A stretch of DNA of 28,518 nucleotides. It comes from Dimargaris cristalligena (lineage: Eukaryota > Kickxellomycota > Dimargaritomycetes > Dimargaritales > Dimargaritaceae). Positions 1-10,400 of the stretch are shown piece after piece. The translations under genes and the position numbers were made by a program. How positions within the stretch are numbered: position 1 is the first letter of the stretch; each line of letters starts with the position of its first letter. The notes beneath the pieces were generated by a model. The model did not search any database, had not been told where the DNA came from, and saw only the letters and a list, made by a program, of their open reading frames with translations. The DNA is taken from positions 1-28,518 of the forward strand of contig JANBQC010000361.1 of assembly GCA_027576995.1 (NCBI GenBank), given 5' to 3'.

Positions 1-1539
1 TATATAGAAGATGCGGGTTTTAGCAAAACCTACAAAATCCTACTAAACCCATCAACTATACCACAAAAGGGACAAGACACAAAAATAAAACGGTATCAGA
101 TTAGTAACAACAAACTGCTTTTCTACACACAAGATGAGGAACCCCGGCTTTGTATCCCAAACTACCGAAATTGCCAAACTACCCTCATCAAGGAAAACCA
201 TGATTGTGCAATTGCTGGACACTTAGCAGCTGACATCACATTCCAGCGACTAAGAAAGCAATACTACTGGCCGCGAATGGACAAAACAATCAGGCACTAT
301 ATAGCAACATGTGATACCTGCCAAAGGACGAAACCACGAACAAGAAATCAAAATGGCCTGCTTTTTCCACATAGCATACCTCCATACCCATTCCACACTG
401 TTGCAATGGATCTCATAACTGACCTACCACAAACAGATAAAGGGAACACAGCAATATTAGTATTCATGTGTAAACTATCTAAATTTACTTACCTTATTCC
501 GGTAACTATGCAAGCAGGGGCCAAAGACATTGCACGTGCCTTCTTTGACCATGTTTTCCGGTTCCATGGCCTCCCAAATACACTGATCTCTGACCGCGAC
601 CCACGATTTACTTCCGAATTCTGGACTGAACTCCAAAAACTTTGCCAGACGACGATCAATATGACAACAGCCTATAGACCATCCAGTGATGGTGATGTGG
701 AACGACGAAACCGAACAATTGAACAAGTACTACGGGGGTATCTCAACATGAACCAAAACAACTGGGAAGACCTCCTAACAGCTGTTGAATTTGCTATTAA
801 CACAGCAACACAGAGTAGCACTGGAAAGTCCGCACATTTCCTCGTTATGGGTCGGGATCCGCGCACACCGAGCTCGTTCCTGACAAATACTGAACCTGAC
901 GCAGAAATTTCTGATGCTGAAGCCTTCCTACGTCGTCGAACTAATGCCATCCAAGTGGCTAAGGATCACCTAGCAAGAGCCCAAGACTACATGGCCGAGT
1001 ATTCAAATCGTAGTAGACAAGAGCTCAAAATAGAAGTAAACGATTGGGTGTTAGTCAAATCGGACCATATCAACACTGACTATGATCAACAAAGACCAAA
1101 GAAAAAGTTAGCACATGAGTGGGTTGGGCCATACCAAGTTACAAAAAGAATATCACCAGTGGCCATTAAAGTAAAACTCCCCCCTGACCTCTGGAGAATA
1201 CACGATGTCTTCCATATATCCAATATAAAGAAACACATCCTTCGGATCGGACACTTACCATTCCAACACCATGAAGACATCACAAGCGTTGAAGATAATC
1301 AAATCGAAAAAATATTACAAATAAGAAAACGAGGTGTGAGAAACAGGGAGCGGACCCAAGGACTCTTATACCTAAAAGGACAAAGAGAATACCAAGCACG
1401 ATGGTACAATATCAAAGACCAAACAGCAAGCAATAACACCCCCAATGACGCGAACAACCCAATAGAACCTGACGAAGAGAATGATACAACACCCCTCAAT
1501 TCTGAAGCCAGACAACCATTCCAGTCGGCACCCCATTAG
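1..1539 (+). CDS. Ty3/Gypsy pol C-terminus: integrase (5' partial)
   Basis: The frame is open from base 1, so the protein starts outside the window. It carries an HHCC zinc-binding N-domain (His codons at 199 and 220, Cys codons at 310 and 319) with the typical YYWPRM context. The DDE catalytic core follows: Asp at 409 (AMDLITDLP), Asp at 592 (ISDRDPRF) and Glu at 700 (GDVERRNRT). The last two are 35 residues apart, the canonical D,D(35)E. A GPY/F-type module (WVGPYQVTKRISPVAIKVKL, then IHDVFHISNIKKH) lies around 1120-1235. No chromodomain is evident before the stop. Integrase joins the reverse-transcribed element DNA to the host chromosome. All catalytic residues are intact, so this part could be functional. 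Confidence 0.93.
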   Translation, partial: YIEDAGFSKTYKILLNPSTIPQKGQDTKIKRYQISNNKLLFYTQDEEPRLCIPNYRNCQTTLIKENHDCAIAGHLAADITFQRLRKQYYWPRMDKTIRHYIATCDTCQRTKPRTRNQNGLLFPHSIPPYPFHTVAMDLITDLPQTDKGNTAILVFMCKLSKFTYLIPVTMQAGAKDIARAFFDHVFRFHGLPNTLISDRDPRFTSEFWTELQKLCQTTINMTTAYRPSSDGDVERRNRTIEQVLRGYLNMNQNNWEDLLTAVEFAINTATQSSTGKSAHFLVMGRDPRTPSSFLTNTEPDAEISDAEAFLRRRTNAIQVAKDHLARAQDYMAEYSNRSRQELKIEVNDWVLVKSDHINTDYDQQRPKKKLAHEWVGPYQVTKRISPVAIKVKLPPDLWRIHDVFHISNIKKHILRIGHLPFQHHEDITSVEDNQIEKILQIRKRGVRNRERTQGLLYLKGQREYQARWYNIKDQTASNNTPNDANNPIEPDEENDTTPLNSEARQPFQSAPH

Positions 1540-1927
1540 AGCTAAATATAGTGACTATAATTCACTAACACCCTGGCACAGCATGCTGTGAACACCACCC
1601 ATTAGCACACCCCTTAGAACAGTCATCACCACCCTCTCCCAAGACAGAACATAGCCAGCAGATGTGCATCCTAGTATGGCACACTAGTAAACAGACACAC
1701 CGTATAACCCCTCGAGACTATTAGTAGCCTATAGTACACTGACGCGTAAAAGATTCAAACAGTAACAAGAGACATCGACCAACTCAGATAAAATAGTTAT
1801 AGAATCAAACACTCTGACAAAACCCCCCCCTAAATCAATAGAACCGCGCACAGTCACAAATCCACCACTGACTGAATAACATTCCAGTCGAACTGAAGTG
1901 GGCCGCGCCATTCTAGAGGAGGAGGGA
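1540..1927 (+). other. Untranslated internal region of the retroelement, with polypurine tract
   Basis: This is 388 nt between the pol stop and the LTR with no plus-strand ORF of note. It ends in a 13-nt purine run (1915-1927, AGAGGAGGAGGGA) directly before the LTR's TG. That is the expected primer site for plus-strand DNA synthesis in LTR elements. Nothing else is recognised here. Confidence 0.75.
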
Positions 1928-2037
1928 TGTTAGAGGACTAACCAATAGTAAACCCGATATGGGACATATATAGTGAATCAATAGTCAATCAATAAACGTT
2001 GGTCTTTTCTTTCCTTACACTTGTTTTAATGCTAACA
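1928..2037 (+). repeat. 3' LTR, 110 bp, with TGTTAG/CTAACA inverted termini
   Basis: The LTR starts TGTTAG (1928-1933) immediately after the polypurine tract and ends CTAACA (2032-2037), a perfect 6-bp terminal inverted repeat. Inside are a TATATA box (1967-1972) and an AATAAA polyadenylation signal (1991-1996), both in the expected order for a U3-R-U5 unit. At 110 bp it is short for a Gypsy LTR. The 5' LTR is outside the window, so the ends are inferred from structure, not from comparing copies. Confidence 0.82.
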
Positions 2038-3174
2038 AACCAAGCCAAACGGAGTGGCATGGCCAGTCATTTCGTCAGTCTATTGTCCATGGTCCTTGGG
2101 CTCATGCTTGGGTTCCGGAGTAACCAGGCCTACGACCGGTACTGGGAGGGCCGTAAACAGTGGTCCGCGTTATTTAGTCACGTGCGTACTATCCAACGCC
2201 AGGTCTCGCTGGCCCTTGACCCCGAAGTTCGCCAAGCGCTCGGTGGGCCCGTGCGGACGACGACTTCCACCTCCTCTTCCTCCTCGTCTACCTCTTCGGA
2301 GCCCGACACCACTCCCTCACCGGAAGCCAAAGCGGCCTATCTGACCATCGCCCGTCTGGCCCTCGCCTATGCAATTGCTTTGAAACACTACCTCCGTTTG
2401 GAAAACGGCTTATTCTACGCCGATTTCCTAGTTCTACTCGATCCCGCCTCGCTGCAGGCTATGCCCCAAGAACACCGACACGCCCTCGAAAAGGCGGGTT
2501 ATTTCCGGACCGATTCCGAGCGGGAGCGGTCGTTTATTTTGCAGGCCCTGCGTGAAATCCATGACGGCCCCAACGCTCCGACATCCAACATCGGCGGAAA
2601 CAGCAGCAGCCCGCCTTTGTCCGCTTCCCCCTTGGGTGACCCGTCGCTCTGCCACACAGTTAATGCCAGTCTGCTCGGCGATGATAACCTTTTGCCTCTG
2701 CTGTTAATTCGCCAATTGTACCTCCGTACTTTGACCGCCAGTCGTCCCCCTACCAGCCCGCCTGCTTCTTCTCCCGATCAGGCCAACACCACCGTCACGG
2801 CCATATCGGATGGCCCGATTGGTCCCACTCTGATCGCTCCTTTGATCAGCCAGGTCCAGGCCCTTCAGGAAGTCTTCGTGACCTGCGAGCGGATCCTCAC
2901 CACCCCGTCCCCGCTGGTCTTCAAGATCTATCTCAAGCAAATCATCACCCTTTACATTATGGCCCTTCCCATGGTCCTCTTCCCGGCCCTGGGCTGGTCT
3001 TTTGTTCCCGTCATGGCCCTCTCCGCCTTTATCTTTTACGGTATGGAGGGCATCTCGGCGGAAATCGAAAACCCCTTTGGATACGATCGCAATGACCTGC
3101 CCCTCGACGCGTATTGTGACCAAATGCGTTATGAGTTCCGGGAGTTGATGCAGCAGGCCGATATCTACTTGTAA
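2029..3174 (+). CDS. Bestrophin-like (UPF0187/RFP-TM) anion channel, 5' end lost at the LTR
   Basis: The conserved fungal bestrophin-like pattern is clear: a helix then FRSNQAYDRYWEGRKQW at 2112-2162, and near the C-terminus EIENPFGYDRNDLPLDAYC. The family forms membrane chloride/anion channels. Hydrophobic segments lie at about 2060-2110 and 2935-3045. Two Ser/Thr/Pro-rich loops (about 2260-2325 and 2575-2810) are unusual inserts. The N-terminal part that normally carries the first membrane helix is absent, and the frame runs back into the LTR. The first in-frame ATG (2029) lies inside the LTR; the next is at 2059. Either the gene is broken, or its upstream exon lies beyond the element and the element is spliced out. 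Without that exon the product would be an incomplete channel. Confidence 0.8.
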   Translation: MLTNQAKRSGMASHFVSLLSMVLGLMLGFRSNQAYDRYWEGRKQWSALFSHVRTIQRQVSLALDPEVRQALGGPVRTTTSTSSSSSSTSSEPDTTPSPEAKAAYLTIARLALAYAIALKHYLRLENGLFYADFLVLLDPASLQAMPQEHRHALEKAGYFRTDSERERSFILQALREIHDGPNAPTSNIGGNSSSPPLSASPLGDPSLCHTVNASLLGDDNLLPLLLIRQLYLRTLTASRPPTSPPASSPDQANTTVTAISDGPIGPTLIAPLISQVQALQEVFVTCERILTTPSPLVFKIYLKQIITLYIMALPMVLFPALGWSFVPVMALSAFIFYGMEGISAEIENPFGYDRNDLPLDAYCDQMRYEFRELMQQADIYL

Positions 3175-3318
3175 GCCAAAGAATAATAGTACCGATATTA
3201 AGATTAATCCTACTAATGAAACGAGGTCTGCTGGATGGGATAGTGGGCCAATTTTAGTGAATAAGTAGCTGTCGTTTAAAGAGAAGCCGTTGCGTTGTTT
3301 CTATAGTTAATGTCAAAC

Positions 3319-3324
3319 AATAAA
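3319..3324 (+). terminator. AATAAA polyadenylation signal, 3' of the bestrophin-like ORF
   Basis: An AATAAA hexamer lies about 145 nt after the stop at 3174, on the coding strand. This is a plausible distance for a fungal 3' UTR. It rests on the hexamer alone. Confidence 0.4.
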
Positions 3325-5066
3325 CCCTTTTGAAACACACCAAAGCAGCCAATTGGGATAGGCACACCTTACAGTTGCCTGTCGGATAGTTTTACTCTAT
3401 AAGCGAGAAATCAATAAGAGAAATTTACTTTAAAGTATACGGCTGCTGACTAAACTCGGGGGAATGTCCTCACTCCCTCTCTCAAACTGGTTGTTACACA
3501 AATCTCCTATAGCGCTGCGGCGTAATACTAGTGTGGTCGGTTACATTACCATTGCCCATTGGGGGCGACGGTTGCTGATAATTACAGCAATTATGACTAA
3601 ATAGGGAACTTTAGGTTTTATTCACATTTTCCCTTTCACAATGCCGGCTGACGACGGAAGCGCTGTTATCACGATATCTTTCCAACTGCCAGGGCCCTTT
3701 CCTCATCGGCTGGCTTGGGCATTAGGTATCTGATACCCATCGATCGGGATCCTAGGTCTTTATCCCTCTCGTCTCACCCACAATTGGCCATAAGCGTCCC
3801 CTCTCTCCATTATGTATTGATGGAAATATGGTCCACTCTGCATTACCCCAATAGTATATAGTCAAGAAAAAGGATTCCGCTTTCCCTAACTCTGACCCAG
3901 TTATTATTTTTAGCCATCGCTGCCTAAGTTTCACTAGGGCGCCGTTTCGGGTTACCCCCCGAGGCAATGGTTAGCTTTCGTCCGGAAAATTGGTTATACC
4001 GAAACTTTTAGTTCTACCCATTGGTTTTGGTACATTGGTGTAAAAAAAGTTGTATTGGTCCACGGCCGTAGTACCCCCTTTTTTTCATTTGGCCGGGTGG
4101 TCAGACCAATTTGGAATCAACTGATACGCCCACTAGTCTTTTAAAATTAAGCACAACCCCTATCCTCCCACACACACACACTTGTCGGATAATTATAATT
4201 CAAATAGCTGTGAAATCAAAAACAACTGCTACGGAAAGGTGTCCGCTACGCTGGCGTTTGAGTCCTTCCTACGTGGTTGACCTTGAACTACTCAACGGGT
4301 GGCGGTTGGGCATGTAAATATTCAAATGACAACATTCACGGATAATAGTGCTGAGAGGACTTTCGGATGCATCTACAGTCTGCGATAGTCACCTATTTCT
4401 CATCTTCTGAAGCACATTACCAATGAATATTATTATTATTATTATTATTATTATTAAAGTCGGCATCCTATTTACTGACAGCGAGCTATATTGGAGAGTC
4501 CCTGACTTTAACTATATATTTAAGTCTGTTAAACGAAAATAAAAGGCGATCTAGTTAAAGTATAATGGCAGCGGCAGCTAATCGTCAGCGATACGATTGG
4601 CCTCTCACACTGCATCTCGTGCGACATTCCGACGTTGCATAAAATCCCCAAAAAGAAGATACTGTAGCTCTCTGTTAGCCACCAATGGTACATTTTGTTT
4701 AGCATATTATAATAATAGTTATGTAGAACACCTTTACTCTCCCTCAATCCCTTCATACTACTGGTGCCACTTGCCAAAAATCGGATCGACTATAGGGAAT
4801 ACAAAGTACAACATTTTATTTTCGATGAAATCCTCTGGCTAGGCTTAACTGCGCATCATTTTAGTCTATTATCTCTATAATTGCTCAATGCAGCACTATT
4901 GTTTTTGATTTTTTGTGTACTAAAAGGGAATTATCTATATATAAAGATGTAACTTCGCCCCTAAATATATACAGAAAATCTCCATCATCAATCACGCCAT
5001 TGCATCCGCCCGTCTGTTTTTAATTTCTCCCACTCACTCCATTTTCGGCTATTTTGAATCGTGTAC
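3325..5066. other. AT-rich intergenic stretch with an (ATT)9 microsatellite
   Basis: About 1.7 kb with no ORF I can defend. A 27-bp (ATT)9 tract lies at 4429-4455 and a short CA run near 4170. An ATG at 3641 in good context opens 27 codons that lead up to a GT splice-like site, but no continuing exon could be found. The last 150 bp or so probably hold the promoter of the F-box-like gene. Confidence 0.5.
4429..4455. repeat. (ATT)9 microsatellite
   Basis: Nine perfect ATT units in non-coding DNA, visible directly. Probably length-variable; no function implied. Confidence 0.9.
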
Positions 5067-6647
5067 ATGGATAAGTGGCGGCTTCTCCTGAGTGCCTTGG
5101 GGGTCCTTTTGATAGCCGCTACTTTACCGGGCCTGGCTAACTCTTCGAATTCGAATTCGAAGGACAGTCGTAGACAGGCTGTTGCACCATACCCAGCCAC
5201 TCGACCGATAAATTACCCATCACCACCACCGAGCCAACATCTCTCTTCAAGAAACCAATTTGACCACCTTCCTTTGGAACTTCGAAAGATAATGCTTGGC
5301 TACATGGCCCCCCCGACTCTCGCTCGCATGCGGCAGACATCTCGACTACATGATCATTTAATCAGGGGAACCGCGCAGCATGTTGATATTATTGTAAGTA
5401 TGCTTTCTATTATCCCAAATTCCCGTTTCAGGGAAAAGGGGGTGGTGTCCTGCTGGCCTACTCTGCTAACCTGACCGTAATACCTAATTTGGGAAGAGGA
5501 GCCGTGGGCCAATTGGGTTTCAAGTCGTACCACACCGCATCCTGGCCAATTAGCCGACTCATTGACTTGTTTTCGTGTGTATTTGTGCATCTTGGCCCGA
5601 TGACATCCACTTCCTGCTTTTATAATGACGGCTAATTCGTAGAATAATGGCAAATACTCGAGTCTACTGAGCAGCTCTAGTAACGGATCGGTGGAAGCCG
5701 CGGATTCCGCCCTGCTGGCGTTATCGGCTGTAGCCCTTTATTCCCTCGCGAGTCACGAAATTATCGGTATTATGGATCGGACCGAAACTCTCTATAGCCG
5801 CATTCTCCAGGGACATGAGCTCCAACTGTTACAATTTCCCGTCGGTCCGCGGGCCTACCTCGCCCACTACCGAAACCGCCACCGTGGCGAACTCCTGGTG
5901 GGCTGGCATTATGTCGCATACTATTCCCTGACGCCCTTACAAAAGGCTCAGTCTTTTCCGATCCTGAGTCTGATCCGGGGGGGCCAATTTGATACCCTGC
6001 GGGCCAGTTTGAACCTGCTCCAGGACCGGCTAGCGGAGGTGGAGTTCCGCGATTCGCTGGGCCGGTCCCTCCCACCTCGCATAGGCGTTTTGACCGACCC
6101 CCGGCACCGCCGCTATGTCAATCTGGTGGATATGGACACGGCCTGGACCGGTTTGTACCGCCACTACACCACCTTCATCGTGGCCCTGGCAGTGGCCGAA
6201 GGCAATGCCGATGCCTTGATTCAGGTGCTCAACCACATACCTACTAGGGGCAATGACCCCCACCGTCTCCCCACCGAACTGCGGCAGCTGGCTTTGCTGT
6301 GGGCCATGGAAACCGGACTCCATGACCGGGCCCCCGGTCGCTTTGCCGACTGGGTGCCGAAAGATACCGACCGGGAGAGACTGATTTATTGTGCCGACGA
6401 ATTCGGACTGCTCCAGGGGATGCGGAGGATGCGGAAACTGTGGCAGGTGACGGTCAATAATGGCCACGATTGGGGGCAGCTGTGCCTAGATACACTTTAC
6501 AATCCACTCTATATCCATTTTGAAGGGGCCTCGGTTCTAGGCATATTGGCAGATATAACCCAGCTCAAGCAGGCTCTGCCAGGACCGAGGGTACAGCGGC
6601 CCTTCCTCCCCGACGCAATTCGCGATGAGCTATTACTCGATATCTAA
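5067..6647 (+). CDS. F-box-like protein with N-terminal signal peptide or anchor (orphan)
   Basis: Two exons, 5067-5393 and 5643-6647, join in phase 0 across a 249-nt intron (GTAAGT...TAG) to give 443 residues. The start is the ATG at 5067; an upstream GTG at 5061 is less likely. Residues 1-25 form a charged-hydrophobic-polar leader (MDKWRLLLSALGVLLIAATL, then PGLANSS) typical of a signal peptide. After a Ser/Pro-rich linker, residues 64-99 read like an F-box (FDHLPLELRKIML, then PPTLARMRQTSRLHDHL). F-boxes normally bind Skp1 in SCF ubiquitin ligases in the cytosol, so a secretory leader is odd. The remaining 335 residues are Leu-rich, probably helical, with no named domain. Exon 2 is GC-rich and codon-like throughout. 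Alternatives are a type II membrane F-box protein or a secreted protein with a chance F-box resemblance. Confidence 0.75.
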
Positions 6648-7077
6648 AATCTCCCGAAGGTATCAGAATATAGAGGAAAACCGATGTTTAGAATAGAATA
6701 TTAACTAATAATAGTTATTTCAGTCAGGTTATGAAAATGTAAAGGAGCTATGAACAAGTACATTTTGCTTTCCAGATGGAATAGGGCTCCCCCAGCCGAG
6801 GTCGTGAATCAATCGTTATAAACATGCCAGGTTTCGTTCCATAATTCAAAATATCATTATAAAATCGGCATGGCACATGGTTGTTATCATAAAACTGAAG
6901 TCATTAGTTGGGCATTTACTTCTAGAAGGCATGGAAACATGTACATGGGATTCGGCGTATTAATTGGAATCTGTTGCAATTGTTGGAATAATCAGTAATC
7001 ATCAGTTGTGTCATAATAATTGCCGGGTGAGTTGATTACCGAAAGCTGATCGCCGACATGCTCACGATACTACAATT
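6648..7077. other. AT-rich intergenic region
   Basis: About 430 nt between the F-box-like gene and the small minus-strand ORF. No ORF, RNA or repeat is recognised; it probably contains the 3' UTRs of both neighbours. Confidence 0.5.
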
Positions 7078-7254
7078 TTAACTGAGGTAGTGGCGGTTAA
7101 TCATGTGACCGGGCACGGGCCCATCATCCTCATCCCCATCTTCTTCCTCCCCCTTTTCCCCTTGATTCAGGGTCCGCTTGAAATCCCCCCAGGTCACATA
7201 CCTATGGATCTCGCCACTCGCCGCAGGCCACTGGGAACTTGAGCTGCCTGGCAT
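7078..7254 (-). CDS. Small acidic 58-aa ORF, unknown function
   Basis: The minus strand reads ATG at 7254-7252 through TAA at 7080-7078, 58 residues. The start is MPGSSSSQWPAASGEIHRYV, followed by WGDFKRTLNQ, an acidic run (EEEDGDEDDG) and the end HMINRHYLS. The ATG is 151 bp from the oppositely oriented mu-adaptin start (7406), as expected for a shared bidirectional promoter. GC content is higher than in the flanking AT-rich DNA. I do not recognise the family. A GTATGT donor-like site after codon 18 means it could instead be a first exon spliced to something downstream, though I found no clear partner. Confidence 0.45.
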   Translation of the reverse strand: MPGSSSSQWPAASGEIHRYVTWGDFKRTLNQGEKGEEEDGDEDDGPVPGHMINRHYLS

Positions 7255-7405
7255 TTTTAACTAGCAGTCATTCTCACCCATGGGCCAACCATTCTTTCGT
7301 CTACTTAGTGTGTATTTTTCTTGCTCCATACCCCCTTCGCTTAAAGTTTCCTACACCTCCCTCCTATATTCGCCGTAACCCAGCGCCATTTAAAACCCTC
7401 TTGCC
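7255..7405. promoter_or_regulatory. Probable bidirectional promoter between the 58-aa ORF and the mu subunit gene
   Basis: A 151-bp gap separates two divergent ATGs. It contains a pyrimidine-rich stretch on the plus strand and a TTTAAA element at about 7390, close to the mu ATG. The call rests on gene orientation and spacing; no factor site is identified. Confidence 0.35.
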
Positions 7406-10400
7406 ATGGGCCAGTTACTGGTCTTCACTGCAGATGGGGAACTGCTCATCGGGCCCACCGGTAAGTCCAAACACCGCCCGGCCTGGCATGTTGCTAGTCC
7501 GTTCTGTGCAATACAATACAATACTAGCATGAGCTCATTTACCTATTACATTGTCCAAATGGCCCACCGGCTGCGGATGGTTCGGCTCTGGGATGGCGAG
7601 GAGGTGGTAGTACTGCTGTCTCGGAAAAAGTCGGGAGGGAGATATTACGATAAATCCAGTTTCAAGGGAGCTCATAGTCTAACTTTCTCAAGTTATTAAC
7701 AATGTCTGAATTAAATGGCGACACGGTACATGGTACCCAGGCTCTACCCAGCTTACGCCTCTACTAGCCAAACTCCACCAGTTTCAGACCCCAGCCCCCG
7801 TGTCCAGTGGAACCGTCGCGGTTGGTGTGACTCAATTCGTGTACTTTCTGGTTGACGAATGTATTTACTTGGTGGTGCGAATGGGCGAAGAGGAGACCCT
7901 GCATTCCCGCCAAGTTCCCCCGCCCACCTCCCTAACTGGACTACCGATGAAGAAATCGATACCAACCCCAACTACATCGTATCCACCCCCGCTAGTTACG
8001 GCTGCCACAGCCCCGCCAGCCCCGGGCCGATCACGCTCGAATACGCCGGTATTAGGCTCCCCGCTCCTCCATCCCGTTCTACTGAGCTCCAGTCTGCGGT
8101 CTGATACCAGTGGGGGCAGCAGTTCATCCCCCACCCGGTCTACCGCCCAGATGGGGGGCATATTGGCCAGTAGCAGTCGCTCCATACGCTCCCTCACCAT
8201 CAGCGAACGACCCCCCAGTCGGGCGGGCATGGGGTCCGCCGTCTTTTCGTTGGGCGTCGTCACCGCTTTGACGGCCCTTATGCGGCTTAGCAGTCGTATG
8301 AAAAAACACCTTGGCAATATATTCCCTGCGCTAATTAGAGCCCAGGGCCCATTGATACGCACGTGGTACGATGAGATTGTACGCGATCTTACCAGAGTAA
8401 GTGTGTTTTATATGGTATACATTAATGTGTTTCTTGAACCATTCGTGGAGGTTTTGGGCGATGGAAAGCACCCCCAGACTTGGCCAAATACCATCAGCTA
8501 TGGAACAGCTAATACCAGTTCTTTGTGCAAATGTGGGTACTAATGTATTCGATGCTATACTACCTCAATAATTGTTTCTATAAGGACGCTGCCACAGAGC
8601 CACCGCCGTTAAGCTCCTCTCTACCAATATCCCCTCAAGTTGCCAGCCCATCGCCCCCCGAAAATCCACCGGCGGGCTCGGTGAGCCTCGACCTGATTGA
8701 GACTGTGCATATCCAGTTCGATGCTGTGGTAAGTGATGCTATATGTACTGGATAGGGTGCGTATTTAATCCAAGTCTCTCAGCTGACAGTTATATACAAG
8801 ACCTATCTTTCCTCAATATCATTATCCATTTTGCATGATATTCCCGATATTTAGGGATCAATCCATAGTGCCGAAATCAAGGGTGTCCTCAGTCTGCGAA
8901 CGGATTTGGCGTGCCTTCTTCCTATTGAAATCGGGTTATCCCCCCACCATGTACACCAAGATATTTATCCCGGTAGGTTTATAATACATGTGCCCTAAAT
9001 ATCTATTAAATCCTCATTAGCGACTTATGATAGTAGTCGAGCAACTTGTCCTATATACTAACCGGTATTGCTCGTTATTGTTAATTTTCTGCATCTTATC
9101 CCACCAGATCTGGCCGAGCTGCATCCTTCTGTAATCCCTTTTTCCGAAACTGCCACTCATCCGATGGTAATCAAGCGGTCGAACCACATGCGTCAACCCA
9201 TATACGTATTTACACCCACCCAACCCCAGCACCAACTTGACATTTTAAGGTAAGCGGCCTTAGGCTGGCATAATACATTATATGGGGATTGCCTCGGATT
9301 TATTTACAATCTTGCCAGTTTTTAACATATTGGTTAATTGCTGACCTACCAGACCCCTCGCCCAAGTTTGGCTCCTAACCACCATCCTTACTCCCATTCT
9401 ATCTAACCCTCGCATTAGCTACCGAGTCTCTTGGGAGGTGCCCGTCCTATTCCGACTGTTCTGCTTTCTGGACGATATTGTGGAAAGTAAACCCGACCTA
9501 TTCCCCCACCCTTCGGAGCTGATCCGATGGCAACCCCTACGCCCCTCCCCGGTTCCGCGCTACCCAGGTGCTAGATCGCTCAGTACTTCGCTGATCGCCG
9601 GTCCATTCGCCCGGCCCCTACCGCAAAACGCTCGATCCGCTCTAAGTGCTTCATTTTGTGACCCAAGCGCACCGGTCCCCCTACCCCCACCCACCCGCTA
9701 TTCGATCGATTTTCATCTCCGACTCCGGGGTGATTTTAGTGAAAGCCGCGTGGCCGAAAACCTCGTGGTTAGTATCCCGTTGCCTTTCGATACTTCGGAA
9801 GTCCAGTTTTTACCCTCGAGTTCCCCGCGTTATCCCGCCACAAAGGCCCTGCAGGTGACTTCAGTGTTTGACCCCCATCCTGCCTGTGTGAGGTACACCT
9901 TCCCCCATTACCCCGGAGGAACCGAACGGACCCTGGACTTTAGGGTAGGTAATCAGCTAAATAGAGGAATACTATATGGCGTATAGTTAGCGATAGAGAG
10001 GGTTGTTAATGTGGTTTTCTACCACCTCCCTCCGCCCTTTTAATTATCTAACCGTATTTTATGACCAACCCCTAATGCTCTTCTCCCCCTGGACATTAAA
10101 CTCAACTAGGCCTTTTCGGATTCATCCTCACTTCACCCATCCGAACTAGGGCCAATTAGGTAGGTTTTATGGCCATTTCCAATACCACTAACACGGCGAT
10201 ATTCAGCATAGCTGCATTTGAAGGCATCTTATCATCCAACGGCAAAACTATAATTAATACTATTTTTGTGGGTTTCCGGCCAATTTCGTACCCTAGCCTG
10301 TCTTTCCATATCCCGAAATTTACCGCCACGGGTCTCTCCATCTCCCATTTCAAAGTCATCAATCCGTTTCCAAGGAGCGTAATCATCCACCGTATGGTGC

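Larger units (their letters stand above)
1..2037 (+). mobile_element. 3' part of a Ty3/Gypsy LTR retrotransposon
   Basis: The element enters from the left edge and contains, in order, the end of pol (integrase, to 1539), about 390 nt of untranslated internal DNA, a polypurine tract (1915-1927) and the 3' LTR (1928-2037). The order and the integrase type indicate a Ty3/Gypsy (Metaviridae) element. Gag, protease, reverse transcriptase and RNase H would lie outside the window, so completeness cannot be judged. The integrase frame has no stop or frameshift over 512 codons, which suggests a fairly recent insertion. The right end abuts a bestrophin-like ORF. A 3' target-site duplication would begin at 2038, but its partner is out of view. 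Confidence 0.9.

Noticed and set aside
672..950. Minus-strand ORF inside the integrase
   Set aside because: Shadow of the plus-strand integrase frame, which holds the DDE motif.
2704..3123. 139-codon minus-strand ORF in the bestrophin-like gene
   Set aside because: Antisense to conserved coding sequence; no domain.
3641..3721. Possible short first exon starting at an ATG in good context
   Set aside because: Only 27 codons and no downstream exon could be joined.
4597..4842. 81-codon plus-strand ORF
   Set aside because: Starts at TTG, lies in AT-rich DNA, has no protein pattern, and a minus-strand ORF overlaps it.
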